Under the pieces are notes generated by a model. The model was given only the letters and a program-made list of their open reading frames with translations, had not been told where the DNA came from and did no database searches. A program made the position numbers and the translations under genes. 64,000 nucleotides of DNA, taken from NCBI GenBank assembly GCA_032358165.1, contig JAALGY010000054.1, positions 1,550,001-1,614,000 on the forward strand, given 5' to 3'. How positions within the stretch are numbered: the stretch's first letter is position 1; the number at the start of each line of letters is the position of its first letter. This DNA comes from Diplosphaera chodatii. Lineage: Eukaryota; Chlorophyta; Trebouxiophyceae; Prasiolales; Stichococcaceae. Shown in pieces: positions 38,562-63,597 of this stretch.

Positions 38562-39033
38562 CAAGGCTTGCTGCCTGGCCAGACAGCAATGGTGTCTGTG
38601 TGCAGCAGTGTGCGCACAGTGTGAAACACGTACTGTGACTACGGTATGCTTCAACAATGTTCAACAGTTAGTTGCTGCGTTGTGTGCACGAGATGATGTG
38701 AGAACCTGCTGATTGCTGCTGTGGTTTCGTTTGACCCTTAGATACTGTTGTACTTGTTGACTTGGACACCAGCATGCAACACTGCCAATGACGATCCTCA
38801 CACAGATGTATTGTTGCACAATCAAGCACAACCGAACTTCGCACAAAATCCCATTGTGATGCAGAGTAGACACACCACACACAAACGCTCCCGACAGGAC
38901 ACTGTATGATGACTATTTTGTGCCCCCTGAAGAGGGATGTACACTGCTCATCGACACATACATCTGCATCTATGCCCGAGGACACTGCATCTACATTGCT
39001 GTTTCCGCCGGTCCTCTCCACCAAGCTGCCCCA
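38562..39033. other. Convergent 3' spacer between SAS4 and the SPD1-like gene
   Basis: About 470 bp, AT-richer than the surroundings, where the 3' UTRs of two convergent genes must lie. I see no gene or clear algal TGTAA signal. Confidence 0.5.
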
Positions 39034-42000
39034 TTACATGCTGCTGACTCCTGCTGTCTCCATATTGGCCCGCGTCAAGGGTCGGATGCCGATGTTGCGT
39101 GTGTCAGAGGGTCCTTGGTGCTCGTGCCCTGAGAGGGTACATCCGGCAACGAATGCGCTGCTGTGCTGCCACCTAGGAAAGGGAAGGTGGGTGCTGGGGC
39201 CCCAGCTGCCTGGGGTCCAGGACGCTGTACGCACAGCACCTGTGTTCAAGGGCATGGTTTCAGGACCTTCACAAGCTGGAATGGGACGCAGCAGCAGCTT
39301 CTCGAAACCGACCACGATGTGCAGCGTCACCTTGGGCTGTGGCTGCACCGCCTCCAGCTCCTTCTGTGGCTGCAGATGCGGGCGGACAGGCTGGGGGAAG
39401 GCAGGACGCTGCCCACGCCCACCCTGGGGCGTGTATCCTCGCCCGCCCTGGGGCAGCATGTGGCCGCGCCCACCCTGTCGTGAACCCAGCAGTACGATCG
39501 GTGGTCTGTTGTCGCGCCGCAACATGCAGCGAAGTGCACATGGTGGAGCTGCCATGTAAGGCAGGCTGGAGCACGACAGGTTGTTGAGGTTGCTGAACAA
39601 AGCGGCGGCCATACATCGTTGCATCTGCAGGTCAGTGACCTGGGAGTAGGGCGCAGTGGGGTAAGGTGCCGCATTGTGCTGCTGCTTCTGGAAGCCCCCT
39701 GGGGCTGGCGGGAAGCCCTGGGAGTGGGGCATGGACGGCTGCACGGCGGGCAGCCTGAAGCTGCCACTTGGCCGAGGTCCGTGCGGGCGCGGTCCAGCTG
39801 ATGGAGACGCCGGCCTGGGCCCCGGCCGGGGCTGCAGCTGCCCTTGCCACTGCTGTGGTGTGCTGCTGCTACCGCTCGCACTGCCACGCGGTGTGCTGCC
39901 TGGGCTGGAGGCCTTGTCAGAGGGCGGCGCTGGCCTGCTGGCGGGCAGCTGCATGGCTGCCTGCATGGTTGCAGCTGTACATGATGAGACAGCCCGACTG
40001 CCGCTTCAAGTGACCAGATGGTCGTCAAGCGAGCGACTGCCAGCATGCTTGTTTCAGCTCATGCTAAGATGCACTTCCGCAGATGCAAGCTTGCAAGCGT
40101 ACAAGTTCTCGGTATGTCCCAGCCTTTCTGTGGCCCACCTTTGGCAGCTTGTCGCCGCCTTCAAAGCGAACGACTGCACTGCCAGCTGGGTCAAAGAAGC
40201 GCAGCTGTGTTGGCGGAGAAACTCTGGACAGCAGCTGCTCGATGCTCAGCGCCAGGTTGGTGTGGATCCGCAGCTTCCCATGCTCAACCACCTGGCAAAG
40301 GAACAGGCTACGTGAGCACAGCAGGCACCTCTTGGACAACTGGGCTGCTGTGCATTTGGCTGATGTAGGAAGCACCACGCCTGCACGGTTACAGCACCAT
40401 TTGTTCTACATACTGGAAGGCAATGCACACCTCGATCAGTGTGCAGAACGCTGGCGCCCCCTTGCGTACAAGCTGCTTGGGCTGCTTCCCAATGCCCCTC
40501 CTGATCAGATGCGTAGGCCCTCCTTTTAGCGATAACATGGTGGCAAAGGACGACAGGTGGCAACAACAAAGTCGATGCATGGTATTAGGAAATGCAAATG
40601 AGCTGACAGATTCACTCAGGAGAGCTCACTGCCCGACACCCGCCAGCACTGTGTGCAACTGGTCATTCTGCAGCAGGTCCACCAGGCTGCGGGCCTGGAC
40701 GGCTGCGATTATGGGAACGCCTTGCTGGGCTGCACAGCGCGCAGCAGCTGCCTCCTCCGCTGTGGCGATGTCATCTACCATGAGCACCTGCAACAGCACA
40801 TCCAGCCACTGGTCTGCATGTCGTTTATATGTGCAGGTGACCGGTTGCATGAGCCCAGGTGCCGAGGGTGCAGAGTGTGTGCAGGATGTGTGCAGAGTGT
40901 AGCATGGCTCGACTGCTCACCTGTGGCACGTGGTTCCGGGCAACATCCCGCAGCACATGCGCCATCTCACCCTCCAACGGCACCTGATGCACGGCAGCAT
41001 TGTCGGCGACCTATTATTAGGTCCTGCCCTCGTGATATGGCAATCCACCCAGTCATGTCAACAGCCAGGCGCACCCGGAACCGGCGGCTGCTGCCGAGGC
41101 AGAAGTGGGGCTGCGCAGCCTCGCCCACAACATCGTTGGAAGTGTCGACGAGGCTGACATGCTGCTTGAACCTGCCCCAGCAGAGCATGTGCATCAGTGA
41201 CAGTGACAGATCACTTGAAAGTCTCCATAATGGAAAGTCAACAGTGTTTCCAATCTGCATAACTAGGCCCAGGCGGCACCTCTTGTCGAGGAGCCAGTTC
41301 ATGTTCCGCAGCAGCATGCTCTTGCCCACGCCTGCATTGGAGCAGAGACACCTCAGACATGCTTGCATGCTGGCTTCCTGACGTCGGTCGACCATCTTAG
41401 CGCCTTGCACCACCCACCTCTAGGGCCCACCACCAGCACCGAAGCTGACAGCGCTGCTTCCTCGGCCTTGTCAATGCCCCGCTGTTGCGCAATGCCTTCA
41501 AGGACGTCAAGCAACAGCGCGCCGATGCCTGCAACACAGTGTTCGATGAATGAAGATGTGCTTTGCACAGTTGAGGACTGTTTGATACACAAAATATCAA
41601 ATGCAACAATATTCAGCAAGCAGACACAACAGGCCCAAAATTCTGAGCTGTGTTCACCTGGGACATGGCGCCTGATGTGGTAGGTGAGCCCAATGATGCG
41701 ATTCTTGCCCGTGATGCCGGCCGTCGCACGCACCGAGGTGATGCGGTGCAGCGTGCCTGGGATGCCGGCCCTGTTGCCCGGACCGAACAGCTCCTCTGCT
41801 GTGCCCGGCACTGCTGGCCCCTCGCCCTGCTCCCCTGGCGTCTCCAGCTCTGCACGCAGTGAGACGCTGTCGGCCGCAGACAGGCGGCCTTGGACTCCCG
41901 GCAGAGCTTTCGTGGAGAACAGTGCCCATCGCAGCAAGTTGCTTTACAAAGCAGCCGCCTACCTTGCAAGTGGCTGATGAGGGCGCTGCACGCCAGCTGC

Positions 42001-42632
42001 ATGCTGGTGGACACTGTCGCGCGCAGCTGCGTGCCATTGGCAAAGCGCAGCAGCATGTTGGCGCCACTGTCTGCCACGATTTGCACCAGCTGCATGACAC
42101 TTGAACTTTCGTACTTATGACCATAGCATGGCACTGCATCATGCCATAGGTTGGGAGGCAGATACGACCTTGCAGCACTGCAGGCAACAAACGCACTGAG
42201 CTGTGATGGACTACGGGTCACCTCTGACTCTCTTTGTGGAGCTGGCAAGCTGCTGAGTGTCTGCAAGAGGCTCTCTCTAACATGCGGTGGCAAGCACGCC
42301 AGAACAGCCAGCACCTCCTTGTCGCCTGCATGGTCTGCTGCATCAGAAGACACACTGTTTGACCCCACAGCCGGTGTAAATGCCTGCTGAGTGGAGCTCG
42401 AGTGACTCGTGCAATTCTGCAGGATATATGCTTGATTTTCAGCATATTGCCGACCTAAAGTCTTGCTGGCATTGGCTGGCGTCGCAATTTCTGCGGGCTC
42501 CTCATACTCTGCAAAGCTGGCTGTGCAAGCAGTGCCCTCCTGATTGCTGAAGCTGATGCGTAAGTCCCTGTTTCTTGGCTGCTCTGCCCTGCATTTGAAC
42601 AACCTGCTTGAAACACAACAGCCAGCCACCAT
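39034..42632 (-). CDS. Plastid SpoIIIAA/Ycf45-type AAA ATPase (SPD1-like) with RG-rich tail
   Basis: Homologous to cyanobacterial/plastid Ycf45 and plant SPD1, which is needed for plastid development. The ATG at 42632 starts a basic, Ser/Cys-rich leader (MVAGCCVSSRLFKCR) suited to plastid import. N-terminal domain: EVLAVLACLPPHVRESLLQT, VMQLVQIVADSGANMLLRF. Core: GTLHRITSVRATAGITGKN, IIGLTYHIRRHVPG; Walker A GPRGVGKSMLLRN split by an intron (41424/41342); VDTSNDVVGEAAQPHF; a Walker B-like VLMVDDIATAEEAAAARCA; PIIAAVQARSLVDLLQ; and C-terminal HLIRRGIGKQPKQLVRKGAP and KLRIHTNLALSIEQLLSRV. After FEGGDKLPK an in-frame junction leads to a Pro/Gln-rich tail and an RG-rich stretch (RQGGRGHMLPQGGRGYTPQG). 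Relatives have VDE and AHG where this has VDD and AVQ. The 3' end (stop at 39034) is the longest open option and unproved. Confidence 0.84.
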
Positions 42633-42672
42633 CGATGGGGTTGAATGCCTGCAGTGCTGCAGTTCACACCAC

Positions 42673-45230
42673 TCACCCTTTGACCTTGGCTGTGTTTGGC
42701 AGCATCGGTGCTGTGGACTCGTCCTGACGCGCAAGCTGAACAGCCAAATCTGCCACTAGCTGTTGCTGCACCTTGGGCAAAGCTGAAGCATGCTTTGGCA
42801 CCCCTGCAACGGTGGAGAGCAGTGACAGGCGGATTGGATAACATTGGGTTGGATGGCAGTGGCAAGCAGATTAGAATTTCTTCCCTTCCCTCTACATGTG
42901 CAGTCAGGCGAGTTCATGGGCAAACCAAATTGACATCCCATCCACATCATCAGCACGCAACTTCAAGCCCACATCAAGGTTGTCACCTTGCCGCTCATAG
43001 GCCTCCAACAGCGCACGGCTGCTGATCGCAGCATCGCCCGAGATGAGACTCTGCTCGGCCAGCTGCTCCAGCAGCATCGTCAGCATCTGCAGTCAACCAG
43101 GGACGAAGTTATCTAATAGTAAACGTGGGCTAGATGTGAGTCAGTATTGCGCTTGCACATATTGCTGTTCCAGCGCTACCTTCGTGGGCGGCTCTGAGCT
43201 GCCTGGTTCAGGGTGTCCATGGGCACTGAGCACCTGTTACACAAGACAACCGAAACGATGTTCGACTCAGCATACGTAGTGGTGGGGTCTGATATCAGAG
43301 TTTGCCGGTCACCACCAGGCTATCCTCACCCGGGTGGTTGCAGCATCCACACGGCCAGGCGGCGGATGGTGCGAAGCTTGGCCATTCGGCAGTAGGGTTA
43401 TGCCGTTCCTGTTGGATGACATGCTGGCTGAGGGGACTCCGTGCCCTGACCCATGCTGCTGCTGCTGCTGCTGCTGCTGCTGTGAAGGCTGCTGATGCTG
43501 CTGCTTGTGCTGTTCCTGCTGCTGGCGCAGCAGCTTGCCGGCCTGCGGGTGCTGTGTCAGCGCCGTGTGAAATACCTGCCGAAGGCGCAGCTGCAGCGCC
43601 ATCTCCCCAGAGTTTTCCTTGCAAACCTGGACAGCACCCGTAGAATGAGACTTTATCAGGACACTCTGCCTGGATGACAACAAGGTTGCTAAATGTACAA
43701 ACGACTCCGATGCTTGCGTGCTGTCTGCACGGAGCGTAGCCAACATGATACCTGCAGGAACTGAGCGCAGATGGAGCCACGGAAGAATCCGCTTGGTCCG
43801 GACGGCATAACTTCGCTGCATTGCTCTGAGTGCGACTGTCTGAGAATTTGCATCAGCCCTGCAAACAGCACCTGCATCAAGGCAAGCAAGCGCCGTTTAG
43901 TCGAATGGCACGAGGCAGCGTGCGCATCCATGATCCATGTCATTCGACAGCAATGCGCCCACCCACCGGCTTGTCCAGCAAGCTGCTAAGACTCAGCTTC
44001 ACCAGCTCTTGCTTTTCCAAGCACACCTGTCACATGGCACGACGTCATGTACATCGTGCAAGTTTTAGCATGCATGCGGTTTAGCACGTTGCCAGGCGCA
44101 TGGCTGGGTACCTGGGCTGCTGCGTACGCCACTTCTGCTGCGGCGCCCAGCTTCAGCGGCCACACCTGGCCAGCAGCCTCTGCAAGGGCCTGCATGGCAA
44201 TCAGACAGAGCAGGGTTCGGTTGCGGCTACCAGAGGACCCTGGCGTAAACTCGTCACACGGCATGCTCACCTGAATCAGGATTCCGTACACATCAAGCTC
44301 GACGGCGCCAGCCTTGCCCAATGCGTCATCATGGTATATGACCATGTTGACACACTCTGCAAGATCGACACAAAAGCCCTCATACTCGTGCTTCGCGGAG
44401 TTCAGCAGCCTTTGATGGACCAGCTGCAGACCACATGCAGACTCTAGTCAACACCTTTGAGGATGAAGTCCTTGAGCTTGGAGGCGCCCGCCTGCTGGCG
44501 CAACTTTCCATGCGACTGATTGAGAAACGTGCCCAAACTTGGCATGCCCTCCGTGAAGCGACCATACGAATGGGCACTGTCATCCTTAGGCTTCCCTGCC
44601 GGGGGGTACTGCTTAGGATCCAGCAGCCTGCTGGCAATGGCGCGTGCAAATGTATGCTTGACATTGTTGGCCTCTGGCCATGCGAGGAGGACGGCAAGGT
44701 CGAGCACATCGATCAGGGGCGATGAGGCCTGCGGACACAGCCATGCGCGATCATTGCTCAAAGCGTTCTACTGGCATGTGGCAGCCGTTTACATGCATGA
44801 ACATGCGTCGAGGCATTGAATGTGTCGTGCTCAGCATCGTAAAAGCTCCAAAAGCGACATAGTAAGTTTCAGACGGCTCACCATGGTCGCATTCAGATCG
44901 CACTATATTTCACGATTGCAGGCGAACGCTCGTTGTGCGAATTTGCTCAGCTGTGGGTATGGGATGGCCCGACACTCACAAGCGTGTCGGCGTAGCATGT
45001 GGAATCCAGACAACCCTCCACGGACCCGTTGCTGATGCGCAAGGTGCCTAGGTGCGACCGGCCGGCCAAGTCCCAGAACGGGCCAGAGAACTGCTTCCTG
45101 CTGCGACTTCCCTGCTGCCAGGGTGACGCAGAGCGACTTGGCTTCAGTAGCAAACTTGGAGTTGTCGTGCATTGTTGTCAGGTCCGGCCGTATATCGAGG
45201 CCCTGTAACACCGCTACGAATAGGCCAGGG
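42673..45230 (-). CDS. Unidentified, mostly helical protein with a polyglutamine run
   Basis: I do not recognise the family. A chain of exons on the minus strand reads as protein with good splice signals. The blocks are GPFWDLAGRSHLGTLRISNG (about 45050), ASSPLIDVLDLAVLLAWPEA and SYGRFTEGMPSLGTFLNQSH (44460-44730), VHQRLLNSAKHEYEGFCVDL (about 44380), ALAEAAGQVWPLKLGAAAEV, VCLEKQELVKLSLSSLLDKP, LFAGLMQILRQSHSEQCSEV, MALQLRLRQVFHTALTQHPQ followed by a Gln-rich run, LTMLLEQLAEQSLISGDAAI, and finally VPKHASALPKVQQQLVADLA with an in-frame TGA at 42673-42675. The composition suggests a helical-repeat or scaffold protein. The start is not resolved (somewhere in 45150-45310). That last TGA lies inside a strong GTGAGT donor, so the gene may instead continue into the SPD1-like frame. 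Confidence 0.5.
43455..43482. repeat. (GCT)9 trinucleotide repeat encoding polyglutamine
   Basis: About nine GCT units on the plus strand, read as CAG/Gln on the minus strand within the unidentified gene; the surrounding codons are also Gln-rich. Confidence 0.9.
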
Positions 45231-45451
45231 CTGTGCAAGCGCCTGGTCCTGAACTTTTTGCATCAGACTGCGAGCTAAGTTTTTGCGAGCTCGCTGGACG
45301 CGAGAAAGTTCAGGTGTACAACGTTTTCGTGCTGCTGAGCTGTGCTGGGCTCCTGACAGCGGCCGGTGACAGCGTGTTGGCCGCCGGGGGGCAGTCACTC
45401 TTCTGAGTGCACCCCGGCACGGCCTCTCTCGCCACTGCAGCAGCAGGCACC
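45231..45451. promoter_or_regulatory. Candidate bidirectional promoter, unidentified gene and PRP8
   Basis: About 220 bp between the presumed 5' end of the unidentified minus-strand gene and the PRP8 ATG at 45452. No named element is recognisable. The boundary on the left is soft because that gene's start is unresolved. Confidence 0.45.
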
Positions 45452-59143
<13,692 letters not shown>

Positions 59144-59670
59144 GCATGCGGGTGCAGCGTGCATCTCCATGGCAGCGATCAGCGCTGCTACAGCACGCTT
59201 TGCTAGTCAGCAGTGGGCCGCCCTGGCACTCTTGCAGATCAGCAACCATGCTACGCATATGCGTGCTGGACGGGCAACTTATGTGATCATAACGTCCTCG
59301 TCTTGTTGCATCACGGCTGTCTTGCCTCGTGCGAGGCTTTTGTACGTATGAGAGCGTGTGAGAACCATTGTTTTGGTCGTGTCTTGCAACTGCTGCTGTG
59401 TCCAACATGTTGAAAGGAGGATCCTTTGCAAATCCGCTTTTGCCGACTAGGCAACACACGTGCGACCCATGTGTTCAAATGAGTCAATGAGTCGCCGGAG
59501 CATTGCGGCTGCTTCAGTCATTGGCCTACTGCTGCAGCACCGTGTCTCAGAAGCGTCCATTTCATCGCACATCCGAGTGTTCCGTGCCGAGCTTGACTTG
59601 CGGCGACCCACGGCGTGTTGGACTTATTGAGCGTTCGGCCTTGCAGAGACCAGTTCGCGTTCGCGCCATC
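59144..59670. other. Spacer, PRP8 to CtlX-like gene
   Basis: About 530 bp holding the PRP8 3' UTR and the promoter/5' UTR of the next gene on the same strand. Nothing else is recognisable. Confidence 0.5.
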
Positions 59671-62600
59671 ATGGCCCTGGCACGGCGGGTCGGTGCGTCA
59701 GTGCTGCAGCGGTTGAATGCTGCTGGACCTGTATGCAGGAGCATGTCGTCGTTGCCGCTCGAAAGTGAGTACTCCTCAGCCAACTGGATCACTTCCCGGC
59801 ACCTTTGCCTTTTCACAGCAGTGTCACCTCTTCCTACCTGCAGACGTTTCAGCGCATGCTTTCTCACAACATGTCGCATCACACACGCTTTCACACACTC
59901 CAAGCGCATGTGGTGAACGGTGTAGTCTGCCCTCATGCTGTGTCAGCATGCCTGCTGCCTGCTCGTGCATGCCCGCTTACTTTTTTGGTTATCCGCTGTT
60001 GCATTAGCAGATGAAGAGCAGGACAGGGGTGAGGCGGTGCAGGTCTCGCCAGCAGCGCCGGTCCTGCTGCGGCTGCCGCAGCGCCCCTGGGGCCCCACCG
60101 CCACCCTGCCAGCCAGCGTGGTGGACAGCATCGCAGGTACGTATGCAGCATGCACCTCTTCGTTGTGCAACACTCGTCAAACTGTCGAGTGCCGCGCTGT
60201 CACATTACTGTCAATCTGTGGCACTACACGTGCTCTGGCATGTGTGCAACGTCTTGAGCCATGTGCGTCTCCGTGTACACAGGCCACCAGCCGCCCAAGG
60301 TGGGCGTGGTCCGGGAGGCGTTTGCACCGCATGATGCGCAGCCCCGACCGCTGGCGAGTGCAGTCGCTCCGCTGGGCGCTGGCCGCGCCGCGGTGGCCTC
60401 AGCCATCTCAGCCCCGGCAGCCCGCCTCATCGTGGACGAGTATGAGCGCACAGCAGAGGGCGACTATCAGCTATCAAACAGCTCATCAGACCTGCTCAGG
60501 TCAGACAATTGTGTTGCGTTGGCCTACCACCCTCTATGGACACCCTATTGCTGCTTATGTTGGCAGCCTGCCCCTAAGCTGCTTATTCGGTGTGCTGCAT
60601 GGCTTTAGGCTGCTGCATCGGGAGGGCGTGCGCGTGTGCCACGTGCCGGATGTTGCGCTGGCGCTGAATGGCAGCTACAACAGCACCGTGGGCATGCTGG
60701 CAGCCAAGGCAGCTCGGCAATCGACCAACGAGGTGAACTTTGTAGTCCTGCTGTGCTGAGTGGCGGTGTGGCCTGCTGCTGTTGCAGCCTGCAGACCATG
60801 ACCGCATGTTCTGTTATGCAGGTGGTCATGGTTGCGCCGACAGCATTTGGATTCAACGAGCAGACGGCAGCCGATAACACCTTTATGCACTCCTCGGGGA
60901 AAACTGGGTCAACCTCCAATGTTGCGGTACGGGCAGCAAGCGTCAACAGCATGCTAGCTGTAGTGCTTGTGGCTAGCGCCGCGCAGCGCACTGCACAATC
61001 ACAGTGTCTGGCTTGCATCACACGGTGTGTGGCTGATTGCAGGGTACGACAGAGACAGTGACACAGACAGTGCTGCGCGAGTTTGCGGGCCTGCACCATG
61101 TCCTGGCTGAGCAGGCAGGCGTGCGCGTCAACCTGTTCCAGGTAAGGTCATCTGCTGCATATGTTGCACTGCTGCTGCGTCCTCTTGAGTTTTACAGTGA
61201 GCGTGTTGTCCTTCGGATTCCTATGTCGTCGGCAATCGTCACGGTAAATTCGCCGGGTGCTGCAGCACGCGGAAGAGCACGGGACGCCAGACGCGGTGTT
61301 CCCCAACAACTGGTTCACCACGCATGCTGTGGGCGAGGCCGGCGGCAGCGTAAAGGAGAACACGCTGGTGCTGTACCCCATGAAGGCGCCCAACAGGTGG
61401 GTACCCTTGGCGATCCTCCGTTGGGCCGCCTGCTCACATGCACGCCCATTCGAGCTCGCAAGCTTCATCTCCTCCAGTGTGCCTCATGCTGAGGAGGCAG
61501 CTCGATCAGCACCCTCACGGGCGCTCGAGCTACCGGTGGACCAGGCTGAGGCTGGCTGTCGCATGCACAGGCAGGCGGAGCGGCGACAGGACATTATCGA
61601 CGTGTTGCGCACCAAGGGCTACACGCGCGTGCTGGACCTGAGTGCCGAGGAGCAGGCCGGCCGCTACTTCGAGGGCACCGGCGTGCTGGTGCTGGACCGC
61701 ATCAACGGCGTCGCCTACGTGTCGCTGTCTGACCGGGCCCACAAGGTCTGTGGGTATAGGGTTCAGGGGTGTGATGATGCCCTCCATCCCACCTGCACCT
61801 CTGTACTGCTATTCTTGCGAGAGTTGTGTGCAGACTGTGAGGCACATTCGCGATGCGTACGCTCCACCAACGTCGCGACTCAAACCCTATTGTGTGTTTG
61901 GGCTCACAGTGGTTGCTCCCGTGCCACTTCAGGAGCTGGCGGAGCGGTGGGTGGCGGAGCTGGGGTACCACGACCTGGTCACGTTCCACTCGACGGACGA
62001 GACGGGCGCCGCCGTGTACCACACGAACGTGATGATGGCCGTCGGCTCCGATGTGGCGGTGGTGTGCGCCGAGGCGGTGCCCGATGCCAAGGAGCGGCGC
62101 CACCTGCTGGCATCGCTGCGCAAGCACCACGAGGTGCGCGACGCGGACTTTGCTGTTGAATTGCTATCGCTGTTGGAGCATCAAAAGCGGCTATGCGCAA
62201 CACGGACGCTGGGGCACCGTGAAGGCATGCTGCACGTCTTGCCCGGTCGCGCTGATTGTCGTCGCATTCCTGTAATGCATAGCAGCGCAATGCCAACTGC
62301 TGCTTTTGTGACGGTGGTCAGGTGGTTGAGATCAGCCGGCGGCAGATGGATGCGCTGTGCGGCAACGTCATTGAACTGGAGGACGGCCGCGGCCACCCTG
62401 TGTTGGCCCTCAGCAGCCAGTCGTACCACGCCTTCACTGGTCAGCACACATGTGTGACAAGCATTTCCAGTTGCGTTGCATGTGCGCAGCCACTGTCGTG
62501 CCATGTGAGGGATCATGCACATGCCCATCTCCCTCTCCGCACGCATCTGGTGGGCACCAACCCTCTCACTGCCCTCCTGCAGACGACCAGCGTCGGCAAT

Positions 62601-62698
62601 TGCAGCGGCACCTGGCAGCGCTGCACCACGCGCCCATCGACACGCTGGAGTTTATCGGCGGCGGCGGTGTGCGCTGCTCGCTCGGCGAAGTGTTTTAG
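59671..62698 (+). CDS. CtlX-type amidinotransferase/deiminase-like enzyme, predicted mitochondrial
   Basis: A member of the guanidino-group-modifying superfamily (arginine deiminase/amidinotransferase fold). The conserved region contains TAFGFNEQTAADNTFM, TQTVLREFAGLHHVL, GTPDAVFPNNWFTTHAVGE, LYPMKAPNR, ERRQDIIDVL, RYFEGTGVLVLDRI, LGYHDLVTFHSTDETGAAVY leading to HTNVMMAVG (catalytic His), VEISRRQMDALCGNVIEL and FIGGGGVRCSLGEVF (catalytic Cys in RC); stop TAG is at 62696-62698. The predicted substrate is arginine, citrulline or a related guanidino compound. The ATG at 59671 gives MALARRVGASVLQRLNAAGP, an Arg-rich amphipathic leader typical of mitochondrial import. Between the leader and the catalytic domain are about 170-190 residues (LLHREGVRVCHVPDVALALN) that bacterial CtlX proteins do not usually have. 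A bacterial origin is possible but not shown; the gene is well intronised. Confidence 0.88.
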
Positions 62699-63597
62699 AG
62701 CCATCAGCTCGAACCAAGCGCTGTCATGAAACATCCGGAAGACCTTGGATGCACTGCGTCCTTTCGTTGAAACGTAGGGCAGACTCTAGATAGTGTGCCG
62801 AGTTGGTGTGCTGGTTCTGACACCAAATGGTTTTGAGTGACGGTGAGCATGCGCAAACATCGGACCGGCCGCCTTCTGCTGGCGCCAACAAGTTTGACGA
62901 TGACCGGACACTGCATTCTCAGCTTTTGCAAGCTTTTGATCAGAAATTGAGCGGGCAAGCGGTGCTTCCCATGCAACGGAGGCAATGGTTGGTTAGGTCA
63001 TTTCTCAGCAATGCTGCTGGCTGTTGCCAGCGTGGCAATACGAGACTGATGACCGGCCCCTCGGCAGAGCATCAGTCCGATTGGAGCACGTATGCTGACT
63101 CTGTCAAGTGCAATCTCAGGCCACATGCCTCGATTGACAACTGACTCGCATCGTCGTTGCAAGCCCTTGGGCACAAGCCTCTTGTTTTCATCGCGAACTC
63201 TCGGTCGGGCCGCTGCTGACTGCTAGCGCAGATAGCCTCTGAACAACGCGCAAGTTCTTCATCAAACGCTGTTGAGTCTTGCATAGGTCTGCAGTGTTGA
63301 GCTCGTGCCATTGGTCAGAGCATTTGGCAGATGCTAGATGCGAAAACACACTTGTAGGTGGTGCAAGCATCGGATACAGCAAGCCTGACGACAATCTGCC
63401 AGCCTTCTTCGATGATTTCGCTGTGAGGGTCAAGACTAGGTATGGCAACCTCACTGCTGCCACTTTTCCCGTCCATCGATGAAGCCTGCTTTTCATGCAT
63501 GCTGTGATGGTGTCCACTACATGGACCGGCCTCGCTGCTGGCGCAGTTATATCGACACAAGCCAGTGTGTCGCAGGTCTGGCGCTTCAGCATCATCG
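62699..63597. other. Spacer or 5' exons of the MFS gene
   Basis: About 900 bp. ATG 62827 opens a protein-like frame (MVLSDGEHAQTSDRPPSAGA...DDDRTLHSQLLQAFDQKLSG), and 63350-63480 contains another (YSKPDDNLPAFFDDFAVRVK). They could be N-terminal exons of the transporter, but I cannot connect them by clean junctions. Confidence 0.3.

Noticed and set aside
40640..42600. Bacterial sporulation (SpoIIIAA) gene contamination
   Set aside because: The homology is real but the gene is split by several spliceosomal introns and has a plastid-type leader, so it is a nuclear gene of plastid ancestry.
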